From assembly GCA_902805655.1 (NCBI GenBank), contig CADCTF010000101.1, forward strand, positions 1-54,088: a stretch of 54,088 nt of DNA. The letters run 5' to 3'. The position numbers and the translations under genes were made by a program. The notes below the pieces were generated by a model, which saw only the letters and a list, made by a program, of their open reading frames with translations, made no database searches and had not been told where the DNA came from. The DNA is from an uncultured Acidimicrobiales bacterium. GTDB taxonomy: Bacteria > Actinomycetota > Acidimicrobiia > Acidimicrobiales > CADCTF01. Shown here one piece after another: positions 27,769 to 36,134 of this stretch (position 1 is the stretch's first letter; each line of letters starts with the position of its first letter).

Positions 27769-28754
27769 TGCGGGCCACGGCACCCGGCCGGGTGAACCTC
27801 ATCGGTGACCACACGGACTACACGGGCGGCTTGGCGCTGCCGATGGCCGTGGATCTGGGCACCACCGTGGAAGGTGACCTGGGCGGGGACTTCGTGAGCC
27901 TCCGGTCCGAGGACGAGGCCGGCGAGGCGCTCGTGCCGCTGTCCGTCGAGGATCCGCGAGCGGTCACGCCGGCGTGGGCCCGGTACGTGGCCGGGGTGGT
28001 GTGGGCCGTTCGGCCCCAAGTGGGGTTCGAGGGAGGGGTGACCACCACGCTGCCGATCGGGTCCGGCCTCTCCTCCAGTGCGGCGTTGGAGGTTGCGGTC
28101 GCACTCGCGCTCGGCTTCGAGGGGACGCCGCTCGAGCTGGCACTGGCCTGCCAGCGCGCGGAGCAGCGGGCCAGCGGCGTGCCGTCGGGGATCATGGACC
28201 AGCTGGCCTCCGCGTCCGGCGTGGCCGGGCACGCCCTGCTGATGGACTGCCACAGCCTGGCCGTCACACCGGTCCCAATGCCCGACGACGTGGCCGTCGT
28301 GGTGGTGCACTCCGGCCAGGCGCGGGCGCTCGCCACGTCGGCCTACGGAGAGCGCCGCGCGGCATGCGAGGCGGCCGAGGCCAGGATCGGCCCGCTTCGC
28401 CAAGCGACGTTGGCCGATGTCGAGACGCTGGACGACGTCGTGCTGCGGTCGAGGGCGCGGCACGTCGTCACCGAGAACGAGCGGGTGCGCCGGTTCTCGG
28501 CCGCCCTGCGTGCCGGTGAGCTGGTGGAGTGCGGTCGTCTCATGGTGGAGAGCCACCGGAGCCTGGCCGATGACTTCGAGGTCTCCACTCCTCGACTCGA
28601 CGCGCTGGTCGGTGAGCTGACGGCGCTTCCCGGCGTCTTCGGCGGCCGGCTCACGGGCGCGGGCTTCGGCGGCTGCGTGGTGGCGCTGGCCGAGCCGGGT
28701 GCGGTGGACCGTGGGTGGCGCGTCCGCGCCGCGGACGGCGCCCGGGTGGAGTAG
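27768..28754 (+). CDS. galK: Galactokinase
   Basis: 328-aa GHMP kinase that makes galactose-1-phosphate with ATP. The signature GRVNLIGDHTDY is at residues 7-18, the ATP loop PIGSGLSSSAALE follows, SGIMDQLAS contains the catalytic Asp, and LTGAGFGGCVVAL is motif 3. It is shorter than E. coli GalK (382) because the N-terminal extension before GRVN is nearly absent. Its ATG shares bases with the galT stop. With galT and the GH2 gene it forms a galactoside-to-glucose-1-phosphate route. Confidence 0.94.
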   Translation: MRATAPGRVNLIGDHTDYTGGLALPMAVDLGTTVEGDLGGDFVSLRSEDEAGEALVPLSVEDPRAVTPAWARYVAGVVWAVRPQVGFEGGVTTTLPIGSGLSSSAALEVAVALALGFEGTPLELALACQRAEQRASGVPSGIMDQLASASGVAGHALLMDCHSLAVTPVPMPDDVAVVVVHSGQARALATSAYGERRAACEAAEARIGPLRQATLADVETLDDVVLRSRARHVVTENERVRRFSAALRAGELVECGRLMVESHRSLADDFEVSTPRLDALVGELTALPGVFGGRLTGAGFGGCVVALAEPGAVDRGWRVRAADGARVE

Positions 28755-28767
28755 GCCGGCGGTCGCT

Positions 28768-29202
28768 TCAGCTGCGTCGCATCTGCAGGCGGACCTCGTC
28801 CTCACCGGTCACCCGGAAGCCGAGGCGCTCGTACAGGCGCCGCGCCGGGTTGTCGCGACGCACACGGAGGGTGAGGTCCCGGCCGGCGCGGGCCGCCTCC
28901 TCGTCGAGCGCCTCGATGACCTTGGTGGCGATGCCTCTGCCTTGCGACGTGGGGTGCACCTCGAGCAAGCCGATGTGGAGCGCGTCGTCCACACCGTCGG
29001 CGAGGTGGACGGCACCCACCGGTACGTCGTCGACGAGCACGATGCGCACCTCGGTCTCGTCCCGGGCGAAGAAGCGCTCACGCTGCTCGTCACGCTGCCA
29101 AGGCCCGTGGTTCCGCTCCACGCTTTCGAGCATCGCCGCCTCGTGCAGCTCGAAGAGCCATTCCCGGTCCTCCGCCGTCGCAGGGCGGATGGCGATGGTC
29201 AC
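28768..29202 (-). CDS. GNAT-family N-acetyltransferase
   Basis: 144-aa acetyl-CoA-dependent acyltransferase of unknown acceptor. It has the opening IRPATAEDREWLFEL, the strand-4 region IGLLEVHPTSQGRGIATKVI with the pyrophosphate-binding QGRGIA loop, and the late NPARRLYERLGFRVTGED motif. Length is usual for a single GNAT domain. It converges with galK, 13 bases apart, and is 18 bases downstream of the CoA-transferase gene on the same strand. Nothing identifies the substrate. Confidence 0.88.
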   Translation of the reverse strand: MTIAIRPATAEDREWLFELHEAAMLESVERNHGPWQRDEQRERFFARDETEVRIVLVDDVPVGAVHLADGVDDALHIGLLEVHPTSQGRGIATKVIEALDEEAARAGRDLTLRVRRDNPARRLYERLGFRVTGEDEVRLQMRRS

Positions 29203-29220
29203 GGCCTCATCCGAACCGCG

Positions 29221-30627
29221 CTAGGTCCAGCGCGCCGGGTCGTGGCCGGGCAGCACGGTGGGGGTGGCCCAGTGCGCAGGGGTCTCCGACATCTGGAGCA
29301 CCGGGCGCAAGCGCGTCATCACGCCGTAGTCGGAGCTGCTCTCCTCCGACAGCTCGGCCGCCAGGGCCCGCGCCTCGCGTGGCGGCATGGCGTCCGCCGG
29401 CTCGTGGATGCGTCCCATGCGCAGGAACCACGTCGCCGTCTGGGCCAGCGACACCCGTACGTGCCACGAACCCCCCTCGATGGCCCGGCGGCGCAGCGCT
29501 TCGAGCACGCCGTAGGCACCCCAGTAGCCGGTGCCGTAGTCGTTGATGGCCATGGCGATCGGGCTGTCGTCTCCCCCGGCGGCGGGGCGGGGGCGCGGGC
29601 CGTGCATGGCCTGGATCCCGGTGGCCGCCTGCACGTTGCCGTCGAACCCGCGCTTCGTGCGCCACGGCCCCTCGTCGCCGTACGCCGACTCGGAGACGTA
29701 GATGATCCCGGGGCGCAGTGCGGCCAGGTCGACGGGCCCGAAGCCCCGACGAGCCAGGCTGTCGGGCCGGTACGACTGGACGAAGACGTCGGCGGTGCTG
29801 CAGAGATCCCGCATCTCCGCCAAGCCGTCGGCCGAGTCGAGATCGACGAAGGCCCGACGCTTGCCGTGCGCGGTGTCGGCCTGGGTGTAGACGAGGTCGG
29901 GCACGTGGGGTGAGCCGACGTGGAGCACGTCGGCACCGAACTCGGTGAGGGTCCGCGTGCACATCGGTCCCGCGATCACCCGGGTGGCGTCGACCACGCG
30001 GAGGCCGGACAGGGGGCGCTCGCCACCGGGCAGAGGGATGGGCGGTGCGTCACCGATCCGCTCGATGTGGACCGCGGGCTGGTGCTCGAGGGCCTGACCC
30101 TGCGGGTGGCTCGTCCACGTGTCGTGGTCCCGCACGATCACCCCGGTGACGTCACGTGCGTTCAGGGCCGCCTCGAGCTCGGCCGCCGGGCGCGCTCGGA
30201 TGGTGGCCTTCACCGACTCTCGGGTCAGCTCGCAGCCGAGGGCCTCGGCCGTCTGCTGGGTGAGCCCGGGGAAGGCGCACAGGAAGTAGAGGGTCTTGTC
30301 GTCGGCGGTGGTGAACCCACCTTCGATCGGGCCGCCCGGCGCGTTGCGGGTGGTGGCCAGGTCGCCGTCGACCCGCAGCAGCCAGGCACTTGCCATCGCG
30401 ATCTCGGCATGCCGGGTGTCGATGCCCACCTCCTGCGCCTGCCCGCTGCCGGCCTGCCAGATGTCGGCGACCTGCTGACCGACCAGGCCGAGGACGGTGG
30501 TGGCACCTTCCCGGATCCCCAACGGTGAGGCATGGACCTGTGGGCCCGACGCGATCTGGATCGAGGGGAGTGGGCGCGCCGGCAGGCCCGCAGCCCGGAT
30601 CCAGGACTCCATGTCGCGCACGAGCAT
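29221..30627 (-). CDS. CaiB/BaiF-family (class III) CoA-transferase
   Basis: 468-aa two-domain CoA-transferase. An N-terminal half-domain (SGQAQEVGIDTRHAEIAMAS, about 85-105) is followed by the main domain beginning LSGLRVVDATRVIAGPMCTRTLTEFGADVLHV. The active-site Asp of class III enzymes would lie in the MAINDYGTGYWGAYGVLEAL region. Such proteins move CoA between carboxylic acids; the acids cannot be read from sequence. ATG 30627 (MLVRDMESWIRAAG) is the first plausible start; ATG 30612 is an alternative. It is divergent from the DisA_N-like gene with a 95-base gap. Confidence 0.85.
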   Translation of the reverse strand: MLVRDMESWIRAAGLPARPLPSIQIASGPQVHASPLGIREGATTVLGLVGQQVADIWQAGSGQAQEVGIDTRHAEIAMASAWLLRVDGDLATTRNAPGGPIEGGFTTADDKTLYFLCAFPGLTQQTAEALGCELTRESVKATIRARPAAELEAALNARDVTGVIVRDHDTWTSHPQGQALEHQPAVHIERIGDAPPIPLPGGERPLSGLRVVDATRVIAGPMCTRTLTEFGADVLHVGSPHVPDLVYTQADTAHGKRRAFVDLDSADGLAEMRDLCSTADVFVQSYRPDSLARRGFGPVDLAALRPGIIYVSESAYGDEGPWRTKRGFDGNVQAATGIQAMHGPRPRPAAGGDDSPIAMAINDYGTGYWGAYGVLEALRRRAIEGGSWHVRVSLAQTATWFLRMGRIHEPADAMPPREARALAAELSEESSSDYGVMTRLRPVLQMSETPAHWATPTVLPGHDPARWT

Positions 30628-30722
30628 CAGGCAGGCCTCCAGAGCGGTGTCGGGCGGATCTTGGCACAGCGCGTCGCAGGCGTGGTGTCCGCAGAGGCCG
30701 ACGGGTCGGCGAGACTGGCGGC

Positions 30723-32114
30723 GTGACCTGGAACCGCACCTCCACGGTCGACGACGTTCCCGTGGACCCCTACGGAGACGCCGTCGCCTCCGCCGTCTCG
30801 GACATGCTGGCGGCGGCGGTCGTGGAGGTCGTCTACTCACCCACCGATGGCGCCGAAGCACCGGAGCACGAGCCGCCTTGGCCGGCCGGCACGGCTTCCG
30901 CCACCGCGCCCGGACCCCCTGGCTGGCAGACGACGCTCTGCGTGCGCCTCGACGAGCGGGTGGCCCGTCTCGTGTCGACCGTAGGCAGGAGCACCTACCT
31001 CGCCGAGCTGTTGGACGTGCTGCCGAAGGCGGGGCTCGCGGCCGTGGAGCCGTTCCGGCGTCCGGGTCGAGCGCCGCAGCGCGGTGCCGTCGGGCCGGCG
31101 ATGCGACGGGCACTGCGCGACACCGTGGCGGCCGAGGTGCTGGGCGCGTACCTCGACCGGAGGGTCGGTGGCTCGGTGACGACCGGCCTGGTGGCCGACA
31201 CCATCGACTTCCTCATCGAGCTCAGCGGCACGCGCGTCGAGTCGCATGACCTGACGCATGGCGTGGTGGTGGCCGACGTGCTGCACGACGCGCCGCGGCT
31301 GGACTTCGCCTACCCAGCTGATGTCCGTACGGCCAAGCGGGCGCCTCTCCTCTTCGACGGACGACGGTCGGTGCTCCTCGTCGACCCTCGCGGGCGAGCC
31401 CGCACCGAGCTGCAGCGCCACCGGTTCCAGCGGCTCGTCCCGGGTGCCGACCTGGCCGACACAGGCGACGACCATGCCTTCGGCGGCGGTTCGCTGGTGG
31501 CCGAGGCGACCCGGCTGTTCGGGGGCGTGGGCTTCCTCGTGCGGGACGACCGGAGCATCTGGACCTTCGTGGACGGTCGCCCGCTCCTCGTGCGGCGGGG
31601 TGAGCACTGGACGGCGTTCCCGCTCGAGCTGGCCGCTTCGATCGAGAACATGATCGGCGGAGGCTCGGTCGCGGCGCTCGTGACCCAGGCCGCCTTCACC
31701 ATCTCCGGGCAGCCTGCCGGCGCCATCCTCGCCATCGTCGACGACCCCGCCCGGCTCGATGGCGTCGTGCCGCTGAAGGACCGCTACGACCTGCGCAACG
31801 AGATCGACCCGTCGGCCATGCGCACCGAGACCCGCCTGCACCACCTCATCGACGCGGAGGAGCTGGACGCCCCGACGCTCGTGCGGCTGGCCACGCTCGA
31901 CGGTGCCACCGTGCTCGACCGGGAGGGTCGGCTGGTCGCCTACGGCGCCGTGGTCACGAGCGCGGACAGCCAGCACGAAGGCGCCCGCACGGCTGCCGCC
32001 CGGACCCTCTCGGAGACGGCCGAGGTGGTGCTGAAGGTCTCGGTCGACGGCGACATCACCGTGTTCCGTCGCGGCGCGGTGGTCACGACGCTCCTCGGCC
32101 GCACGACGAGCTGA
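30723..32114 (+). CDS. DisA_N-like (diadenylate cyclase fold) protein with altered RHR motif
   Basis: 463 aa. The C-terminal 120 residues fit the DisA_N/DAC domain that makes c-di-AMP: GQPAGAILAIVDDP, the DGA motif at 393-395 (ATLDGATVLDREGRLVAYG), and a final KVSVDGDITVFRRG. The second catalytic motif, normally GTRHRAA, reads GARTAAA at 420-426, so His and the second Arg are missing and cyclase activity is doubtful. Residues 1-330 look like a sensor module (including FVDGRPLLVRRGEHWTAFPLEL) of the kind fused to divergent DAC domains; I do not recognise it closely. The start is GTG 30723. Neighbours (CoA-transferase, methyltransferase) give no clear partner. Confidence 0.7.
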   Translation: MTWNRTSTVDDVPVDPYGDAVASAVSDMLAAAVVEVVYSPTDGAEAPEHEPPWPAGTASATAPGPPGWQTTLCVRLDERVARLVSTVGRSTYLAELLDVLPKAGLAAVEPFRRPGRAPQRGAVGPAMRRALRDTVAAEVLGAYLDRRVGGSVTTGLVADTIDFLIELSGTRVESHDLTHGVVVADVLHDAPRLDFAYPADVRTAKRAPLLFDGRRSVLLVDPRGRARTELQRHRFQRLVPGADLADTGDDHAFGGGSLVAEATRLFGGVGFLVRDDRSIWTFVDGRPLLVRRGEHWTAFPLELAASIENMIGGGSVAALVTQAAFTISGQPAGAILAIVDDPARLDGVVPLKDRYDLRNEIDPSAMRTETRLHHLIDAEELDAPTLVRLATLDGATVLDREGRLVAYGAVVTSADSQHEGARTAAARTLSETAEVVLKVSVDGDITVFRRGAVVTTLLGRTTS

Positions 32115-32129
32115 CGCTCGCGACGTTCC

Positions 32130-32161
32130 GACCCCGGAAACCGGCGGTGCCGGATGGGGTC
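32130..32161 (+). terminator. Possible weak hairpin terminator
   Basis: GACCCC (32130-32135) pairs with GGGGTC (32156-32161), and a CCGG pair lies inside. It follows the DisA_N-like gene by 15 bases. The stem is short and no T-run follows, so the call is weak. Confidence 0.3.
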
Positions 32162-32182
32162 CGGTGCCTACGCTGCCCGGCC

Positions 32183-32992
32183 ATGTCCGAGCTCATCGAC
32201 GCCAACCGCGCCAACTGGGACGACCGGGTGGCGATACACGTGGCGTCGTCCTTCTACGACGTCGAGGGCTGGCTCGCCGGGCCGCGACCACTTCGTGACC
32301 GGGAGGTCGAGGCGCTGGGCGACGTGAGCGGTCTCGACCTGGTGCACCTGCAGTGCCACTTCGGGCTCGACACGCTGGCCTTCGCGCACGCCGGAGCCCG
32401 GGTGACCGGCCTGGACTTCTCGGGTGAGGCGATCCGCCAGGCAACCGAGCTGGCGGCTCGCGCCGGTCTGGCCGAACGGGCCCGGTTCGTCCAGGCCGAC
32501 GTGCTGCGAGCCGCGGAGGCGCTCAGCCCTGAGACCTACGACATCGTGTTCGTCAGCCTCGGAGCGCTGTGCTGGTTGCCGAGCGTCGAGACCTGGGCCG
32601 ACCAGGTGGCGGCGCTCCTCCGCCCCGGCGGTCGGCTGTACCTGCACGACGTGCACCCCCTCGCCTGGGCCCTTGCGGACGACGACGTCCGCATCGAGCA
32701 CTCGTACTTCCAGGAGGCGGAGCCGTACGCCGACGACGGTGACGTCACCTACACCGACGGTGATGGCCGCCTCGAGCACACCCGCTCGTACGAGTGGAAC
32801 CACTCGATCGGCGAGATCGTCACCTCCGTGCTGGACCGTGGGCTCCGCCTCGAGCGGCTCACGGAGCACGACTGGACCGTCTGGCCCCGCTTCCCTTGGC
32901 TGGTCCAGACGGCGAAGGGCCGATGGGAGCAGGAGGCAGGCCGGCCCCGCATCCCGCTGACCTTCACCCTGCTGGCGGTCAAGCTCGACTGA
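32183..32992 (+). CDS. Class I SAM-dependent methyltransferase
   Basis: 269 aa. Motif I is LVHLQCHFGLDTLAFAHAG (note QCHFG in place of GCGxG, usual for this subgroup). It is followed by VTGLDFSGEAIRQA, FVQADVLRAAEAL, YDIVFVSLGALCWLPSV and LLRPGGRLYLHDVHPLAWAL. Proteins of this subgroup act on small molecules; the substrate is not known. ATG 32183 (MSELIDANRANWDDRVAIH) is the usual start; an ATG 12 codons upstream adds unrelated residues. It overlaps the convergent GNAT remnant by 14 bases. Confidence 0.88.
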   Translation: MSELIDANRANWDDRVAIHVASSFYDVEGWLAGPRPLRDREVEALGDVSGLDLVHLQCHFGLDTLAFAHAGARVTGLDFSGEAIRQATELAARAGLAERARFVQADVLRAAEALSPETYDIVFVSLGALCWLPSVETWADQVAALLRPGGRLYLHDVHPLAWALADDDVRIEHSYFQEAEPYADDGDVTYTDGDGRLEHTRSYEWNHSIGEIVTSVLDRGLRLERLTEHDWTVWPRFPWLVQTAKGRWEQEAGRPRIPLTFTLLAVKLD

Positions 32993-33218
32993 CTCCGCTC
33001 TGCCCTGGTAGCCGCATCCGCACCTCGTCCTGGCATGGGTCCGAAGGCAGCGGCTGGAAGTCGCCCGTCAGCTCGAACCCGACCGACCGGTAGAGGCGCT
33101 CGGCCGGGTCGTTGCCCCTCGTCACCCAGAGCCCGACTGCTTCGGCTCCGGTGTCTGGCGCCCAGTCGACCACCGCGGCCACGAGCGACCGGCCGACCGA
33201 AGGCGTCCGGCAACCGCA
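32979..33218 (-). pseudogene. C-terminal remnant of a GNAT acetyltransferase
   Basis: About 80 codons resemble only the second half of a GNAT domain: VGRSLVAAVVDWA (acetyl-CoA loop, its RGRG part eroded), then GLWVTRGNDPAERLYRSVGFELTG and DEVRMRLPG at the end. The N-terminal half is missing: the frame has no start codon and no further similarity, and trmB starts within 60 bases on the other strand. GTG 33182 could start a 67-residue peptide, but this would lack the catalytic core. It is most likely a leftover from a deletion. Confidence 0.65.
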
Positions 33219-33271
33219 TCGGACCCGCCGGTCGCCGTGGCAGCCTGGGTTCGGTGCAGCCTGGAGATGCG

Positions 33272-33910
33272 GTGCGGACCTACAAGACCCGGCGTCGGCT
33301 CACGCCGGGACAGATCCAGGATCTCGAACGGCTGCTGCCCCGCTTCGGCATCGAGCCGACCAAGCCCTTCGACTCAGGTCAGGTGTTCGGCCGCGCCGCT
33401 CCGCTCGTGCTGGAGATCGGATGCGGGATGGGCGAGGCCACGGTGGCCCTCGCGTCCGCTGAGACCGACCGGGACGTGGTGGCCGTGGAGACCCACACCG
33501 CCGGGGTGGCCACCCTGCTGCGGCGGATCGACGAGCGAGGCCTCACCAACGTGCGGGTGCTGGAAGCGGACGCACTGCTGTGGCTTCGCGACGCAGCTCC
33601 ATCGCACTCCCTCGACGAAGTACGAGTCTTCTTCCCCGACCCGTGGCCGAAGGCGCGCCACGCCAAGCGCCGCATGGTGACGCCTGCCTTCGCCGACCTC
33701 GCCAGCGACAAGCTGCGCCCCGGGGGGCGACTCCATGTCGCCACGGACTGCGCGAGCTACGCCGAGCAGGTGACCGACGTGCTGGAGGGTGCCGCCCACC
33801 TTCGACTCACCAGCCGCTCACGCGGCGCTCGCCCTCTCACCCGCTTCGAGCGGCGCGGCCTGGTTGCGGGGCGGCCGGCACACGACATCGTCGCCATCAG
33901 GACGGCGTAG
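33272..33910 (+). CDS. trmB: tRNA (guanine-46-N7)-methyltransferase
   Basis: 212 aa. It methylates G46 in the variable loop of tRNAs with SAM. VLEIGCGMGEATVALA is motif I, and the TrmB signature FFPDPWPKARHAKRRMV is complete. RLHVATDCASYAEQV and the C-terminal TRFERRGLVAGRPAHDIVAI (the T-x-(F/Y)-E element) are also present. Start GTG 33272 (MRTYKTRRRLTPGQ) is preferred because GGAG lies 5 bases upstream; GTG 33254 would add six residues. The gene is isolated between a GNAT remnant and a convergent MDMPI-fold gene. Confidence 0.93.
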   Translation: MRTYKTRRRLTPGQIQDLERLLPRFGIEPTKPFDSGQVFGRAAPLVLEIGCGMGEATVALASAETDRDVVAVETHTAGVATLLRRIDERGLTNVRVLEADALLWLRDAAPSHSLDEVRVFFPDPWPKARHAKRRMVTPAFADLASDKLRPGGRLHVATDCASYAEQVTDVLEGAAHLRLTSRSRGARPLTRFERRGLVAGRPAHDIVAIRTA

Positions 33911-33941
33911 CCGTCGGGCCTCAGGCGGGCCTCGGCTCGAG

Positions 33942-34637
33942 CTACCGGGTTGCCGCGGCTCCCAACAGCGCTTCGACGAGCGAGGGGTCGCCGTCGATGA
34001 GGGCGACGTCCGCCGCCCTCACCCGCCGATAGAGCAGGAGCACGAGGTCGGAGGCCGTCGCCCGGAGGGTTGCGGCCGGCTCACCGTTGCCGGCGCCGAC
34101 TCTCCAGTCGCGCCCGGTGTCGGAGGCTACGAGCGCCACGACTCCGCCGAGCTTGGTCGAGGCCGAGCCGAGCATGATCTCGAGGAACTCCGAGACGCCG
34201 TCCTCCGCCACAACCGGGTCGAGGGCGTCGGGCCGGCCCGACGTGCACTGGGCATCCCATCGATGTACCGACGCCTCCTGCACCTGGTGGCGGGCCACTG
34301 CGCCGGCCATGCGCGGCTCACCCCACCACGTCCAGCACGGCGATGCCTCCCCGGCCTCGCGCAGAGCCGCCACCAGGAGGGCCGTGCCCTCCTGCGACCA
34401 TCGGCTCAAGCCGGCCTCTGAGCTCGGGGAAACGCGATCGCCGCTCCACTGCTCTCCGGGTGTGGCCGCCCTCACGTTCTCCGCCCAGAAGCGCTGCACG
34501 GTGCCGACGTGGACGACCAGGTCGCGCAACGTCCAACCCGGGCAGGACGGCACAGGTGAGGCGAGGCCACCGTCGGAGGCCTGGCGGTGGATGAGCGCGC
34601 TCTCGACTTCGATGGCGGTGAGGTGAGCGGAGAACAT
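33942..34637 (-). CDS. Maleylpyruvate isomerase-family (mycothiol-dependent, DinB-fold) protein
   Basis: 231 aa. The N-terminal four-helix metal-binding domain has VPSCPGWTLRDLVVHVGTVQRFW (first His of the site) and the later RHQVQEASVHRWDAQ (second and third His), the HxxxH-like pattern of MDMPI_N proteins. A C-terminal domain (about 150-231, RATASDLVLLLYRRV) resembles MDMPI_C. Relatives use mycothiol, or are uncharacterised. The presence of this fold fits an actinobacterium. It reads leftward 24 bases after a methyltransferase gene. Confidence 0.85.
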   Translation of the reverse strand: MFSAHLTAIEVESALIHRQASDGGLASPVPSCPGWTLRDLVVHVGTVQRFWAENVRAATPGEQWSGDRVSPSSEAGLSRWSQEGTALLVAALREAGEASPCWTWWGEPRMAGAVARHQVQEASVHRWDAQCTSGRPDALDPVVAEDGVSEFLEIMLGSASTKLGGVVALVASDTGRDWRVGAGNGEPAATLRATASDLVLLLYRRVRAADVALIDGDPSLVEALLGAAATR

Positions 34638-34661
34638 GTGTTCCCCATGGTACTTCGCAGG

Positions 34662-35525
34662 TCAGCTCCGGAGCCGGGCGACGTGGAGGACGGCCCCCCA
34701 GTGCCGCCGCAGCCGTCCCTCGGGTCGCTCGGCCAGGCGCCGCCGGATCTCGCCGTACAGCCGCTCCCGCGGCTCGGGCTCCATGGCGATGTGGCCGGAG
34801 AAGGTCTCGAGCAGGTCGATGTAGCCCTCGGCGTCATGCACCGTCTCCCAGTCGAACTGGCTCACGTCCACCACCTCGAACCGTCCACTGGCCTCGATGT
34901 CGGCACGTTCATCGTCGAGAAGCCCGGGCCGGGGAAGGGGCGCCTCGGGATCGACGCCTTCGCCGATCTCGTCGTAGACCTCCTGGATCTCGGCGAAGAA
35001 CGGGTCACCACCGTGAGGGAGCACGTGCACCGCGCTCCAGAACGCCAGGAAGCCGCCGGGCTGGAGGGCTGCGGCCGCCTGCAGATAGCGGAGCTGGGGA
35101 TCGATCCAGTGCCACGCAGTTGCGGCGTAGACGAGGTCGAACCGCTCAGGGCTGCGCCAGCTCTCGAAGTCGCTCTCGAAGATGTCGACGTCGAAGCCCG
35201 CCAGGTTGCGACGTGCGGCGGCCGCGAGAGCCTGGCCGGGTTCGACGCAGGTGATCCGGAAGCCGCGCTCGGCCAGCGGACGGGTCGCCTTGCCGGTGGC
35301 GCAACCGACCTCCAGCAGGCGATGCCCGGGCGTCAGCTGGGCGACGTGCAGGAGGTGGTCGAAGAGCGCCGACGGGTACTCGGGGCGGGCACGCTGATAC
35401 CGGTCGGCGGCCAGGTCGAACGTGGCCGCCAGACGCTGCCGCTCGCCGTCGGGATCCGTCGACGCCTCAGGTCTGCTCGTCGGGGAACGGCCGGAGGTCG
35501 ACCGCTTCGGCCGCCGGGATCTCAC
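34662..35525 (-). CDS. Class I SAM-dependent methyltransferase
   Basis: 287 aa. RLLEVGCATGKATRPLAERG is motif I, ITCVEPGQALAAAARRNL motif Post I, and FDLVYAATAWHWIDPQLRY is the very typical post-motif region of a TAM-like Methyltransf_25 subgroup. Conserved sequence begins near residue 30 (RLAATFDLAADRYQRARPEYP). The only ATG/GTG before it is GTG 35525, which gives 28 Arg/Ser-rich residues and overlaps the small upstream gene by 59 bases; a rarer start nearer 35440 is possible. The substrate is unknown. Confidence 0.82.
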   Translation of the reverse strand: MRSRRPKRSTSGRSPTSRPEASTDPDGERQRLAATFDLAADRYQRARPEYPSALFDHLLHVAQLTPGHRLLEVGCATGKATRPLAERGFRITCVEPGQALAAAARRNLAGFDVDIFESDFESWRSPERFDLVYAATAWHWIDPQLRYLQAAAALQPGGFLAFWSAVHVLPHGGDPFFAEIQEVYDEIGEGVDPEAPLPRPGLLDDERADIEASGRFEVVDVSQFDWETVHDAEGYIDLLETFSGHIAMEPEPRERLYGEIRRRLAERPEGRLRRHWGAVLHVARLRS

Positions 35526-35634
35526 CCCCGCCGGGTACGTCGGCGACGTCCACGCCCGGGGCGTCCGCCGCCTCCGGTACCGGCGACTCGGTGGTGTCCT
35601 GCGCGGCGCCGACGTCCTGACCCTCGTTGCTCAT
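35467..35634 (-). CDS. Small acidic protein, function unknown
   Basis: 55 aa beginning MSNEGQDVGAAQDTTESP. It is rich in Asp, Glu, Ala, Pro and Val, with no Cys and only one Arg, and is probably disordered. No motif is recognised. Its 3' end overlaps the methyltransferase frame by 59 bases. GAGAGGAGT upstream of the ATG is a good ribosome binding site, which supports real translation. Confidence 0.5.
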   Translation of the reverse strand: MSNEGQDVGAAQDTTESPVPEAADAPGVDVADVPGGGEIPAAEAVDLRPFPDEQT

Positions 35635-35761
35635 CCCGACTCCTCTCGTGCGTTCCAACCAAGACGTTGCCCGCCCCGGTCCACCCGTAACCCGATGCTC
35701 GATGTCTCCCACGCCCGGACATGGGTATGGGGCCGACCATGCGATGCAAGAGGATCAATCC

Positions 35762-36115
35762 GTGACCGGGTTCGGCGAGCTGGTGGGGCTGGACGTCGGC
35801 CAGCCGGAGGAGGAAGGCAAGGTCAAGGTCACGCTCCATGCCGACGAGCGGCACCTGAACGGTCACGGCACCGTTCACGGTGGCGCCATCGCGACCCTCG
35901 TCGACGTGGCCATGGGTGCGGCAGTGTTCTCGGCCGGCTCCGAGGCCCCGGTGACCATCGAGATGAAGGTGACCTACCTCGAGCCGGGCCAGGCGGGGCG
36001 ACTCGTCGCTGAGGCGTGCGTACGCAAGCATGGCCGGCGGGTCACCATCGTCGAGGCCGAGGTGAAGCAGGACGACGAGCTGGTGGCCCACGCCATCGCC
36101 ACCTTCGCGTCGTAG
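35762..36115 (+). CDS. PaaI-type hotdog thioesterase
   Basis: 117-aa acyl-CoA thioesterase with a hotdog fold. HLNGHGTVHGGAIATLVDVAMG contains the usual HGG and downstream Asp-Val element, and VTIEMKVTYLEPGQAGRLVAEA forms the core strands. Start GTG 35762 (MTGFGELVGLDVG) is preferred because AGAGGA lies 7 bases upstream; ATG 35744 is an in-frame alternative. The acyl substrate is unknown. It converges with the dehalogenase gene across a short hairpin. Confidence 0.85.
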   Translation: MTGFGELVGLDVGQPEEEGKVKVTLHADERHLNGHGTVHGGAIATLVDVAMGAAVFSAGSEAPVTIEMKVTYLEPGQAGRLVAEACVRKHGRRVTIVEAEVKQDDELVAHAIATFAS

Positions 36116-36134
36116 AGCCCGCCTCTGTGGGCTC
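36115..36134. terminator. Possible bidirectional hairpin between convergent genes
   Basis: GAGCCC (36115-36120) pairs with GGGCTC (36129-36134) around an 8-base loop, exactly between the stops of the thioesterase and the dehalogenase genes. A 6-bp stem is modest and no T-run is present. Confidence 0.4.
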
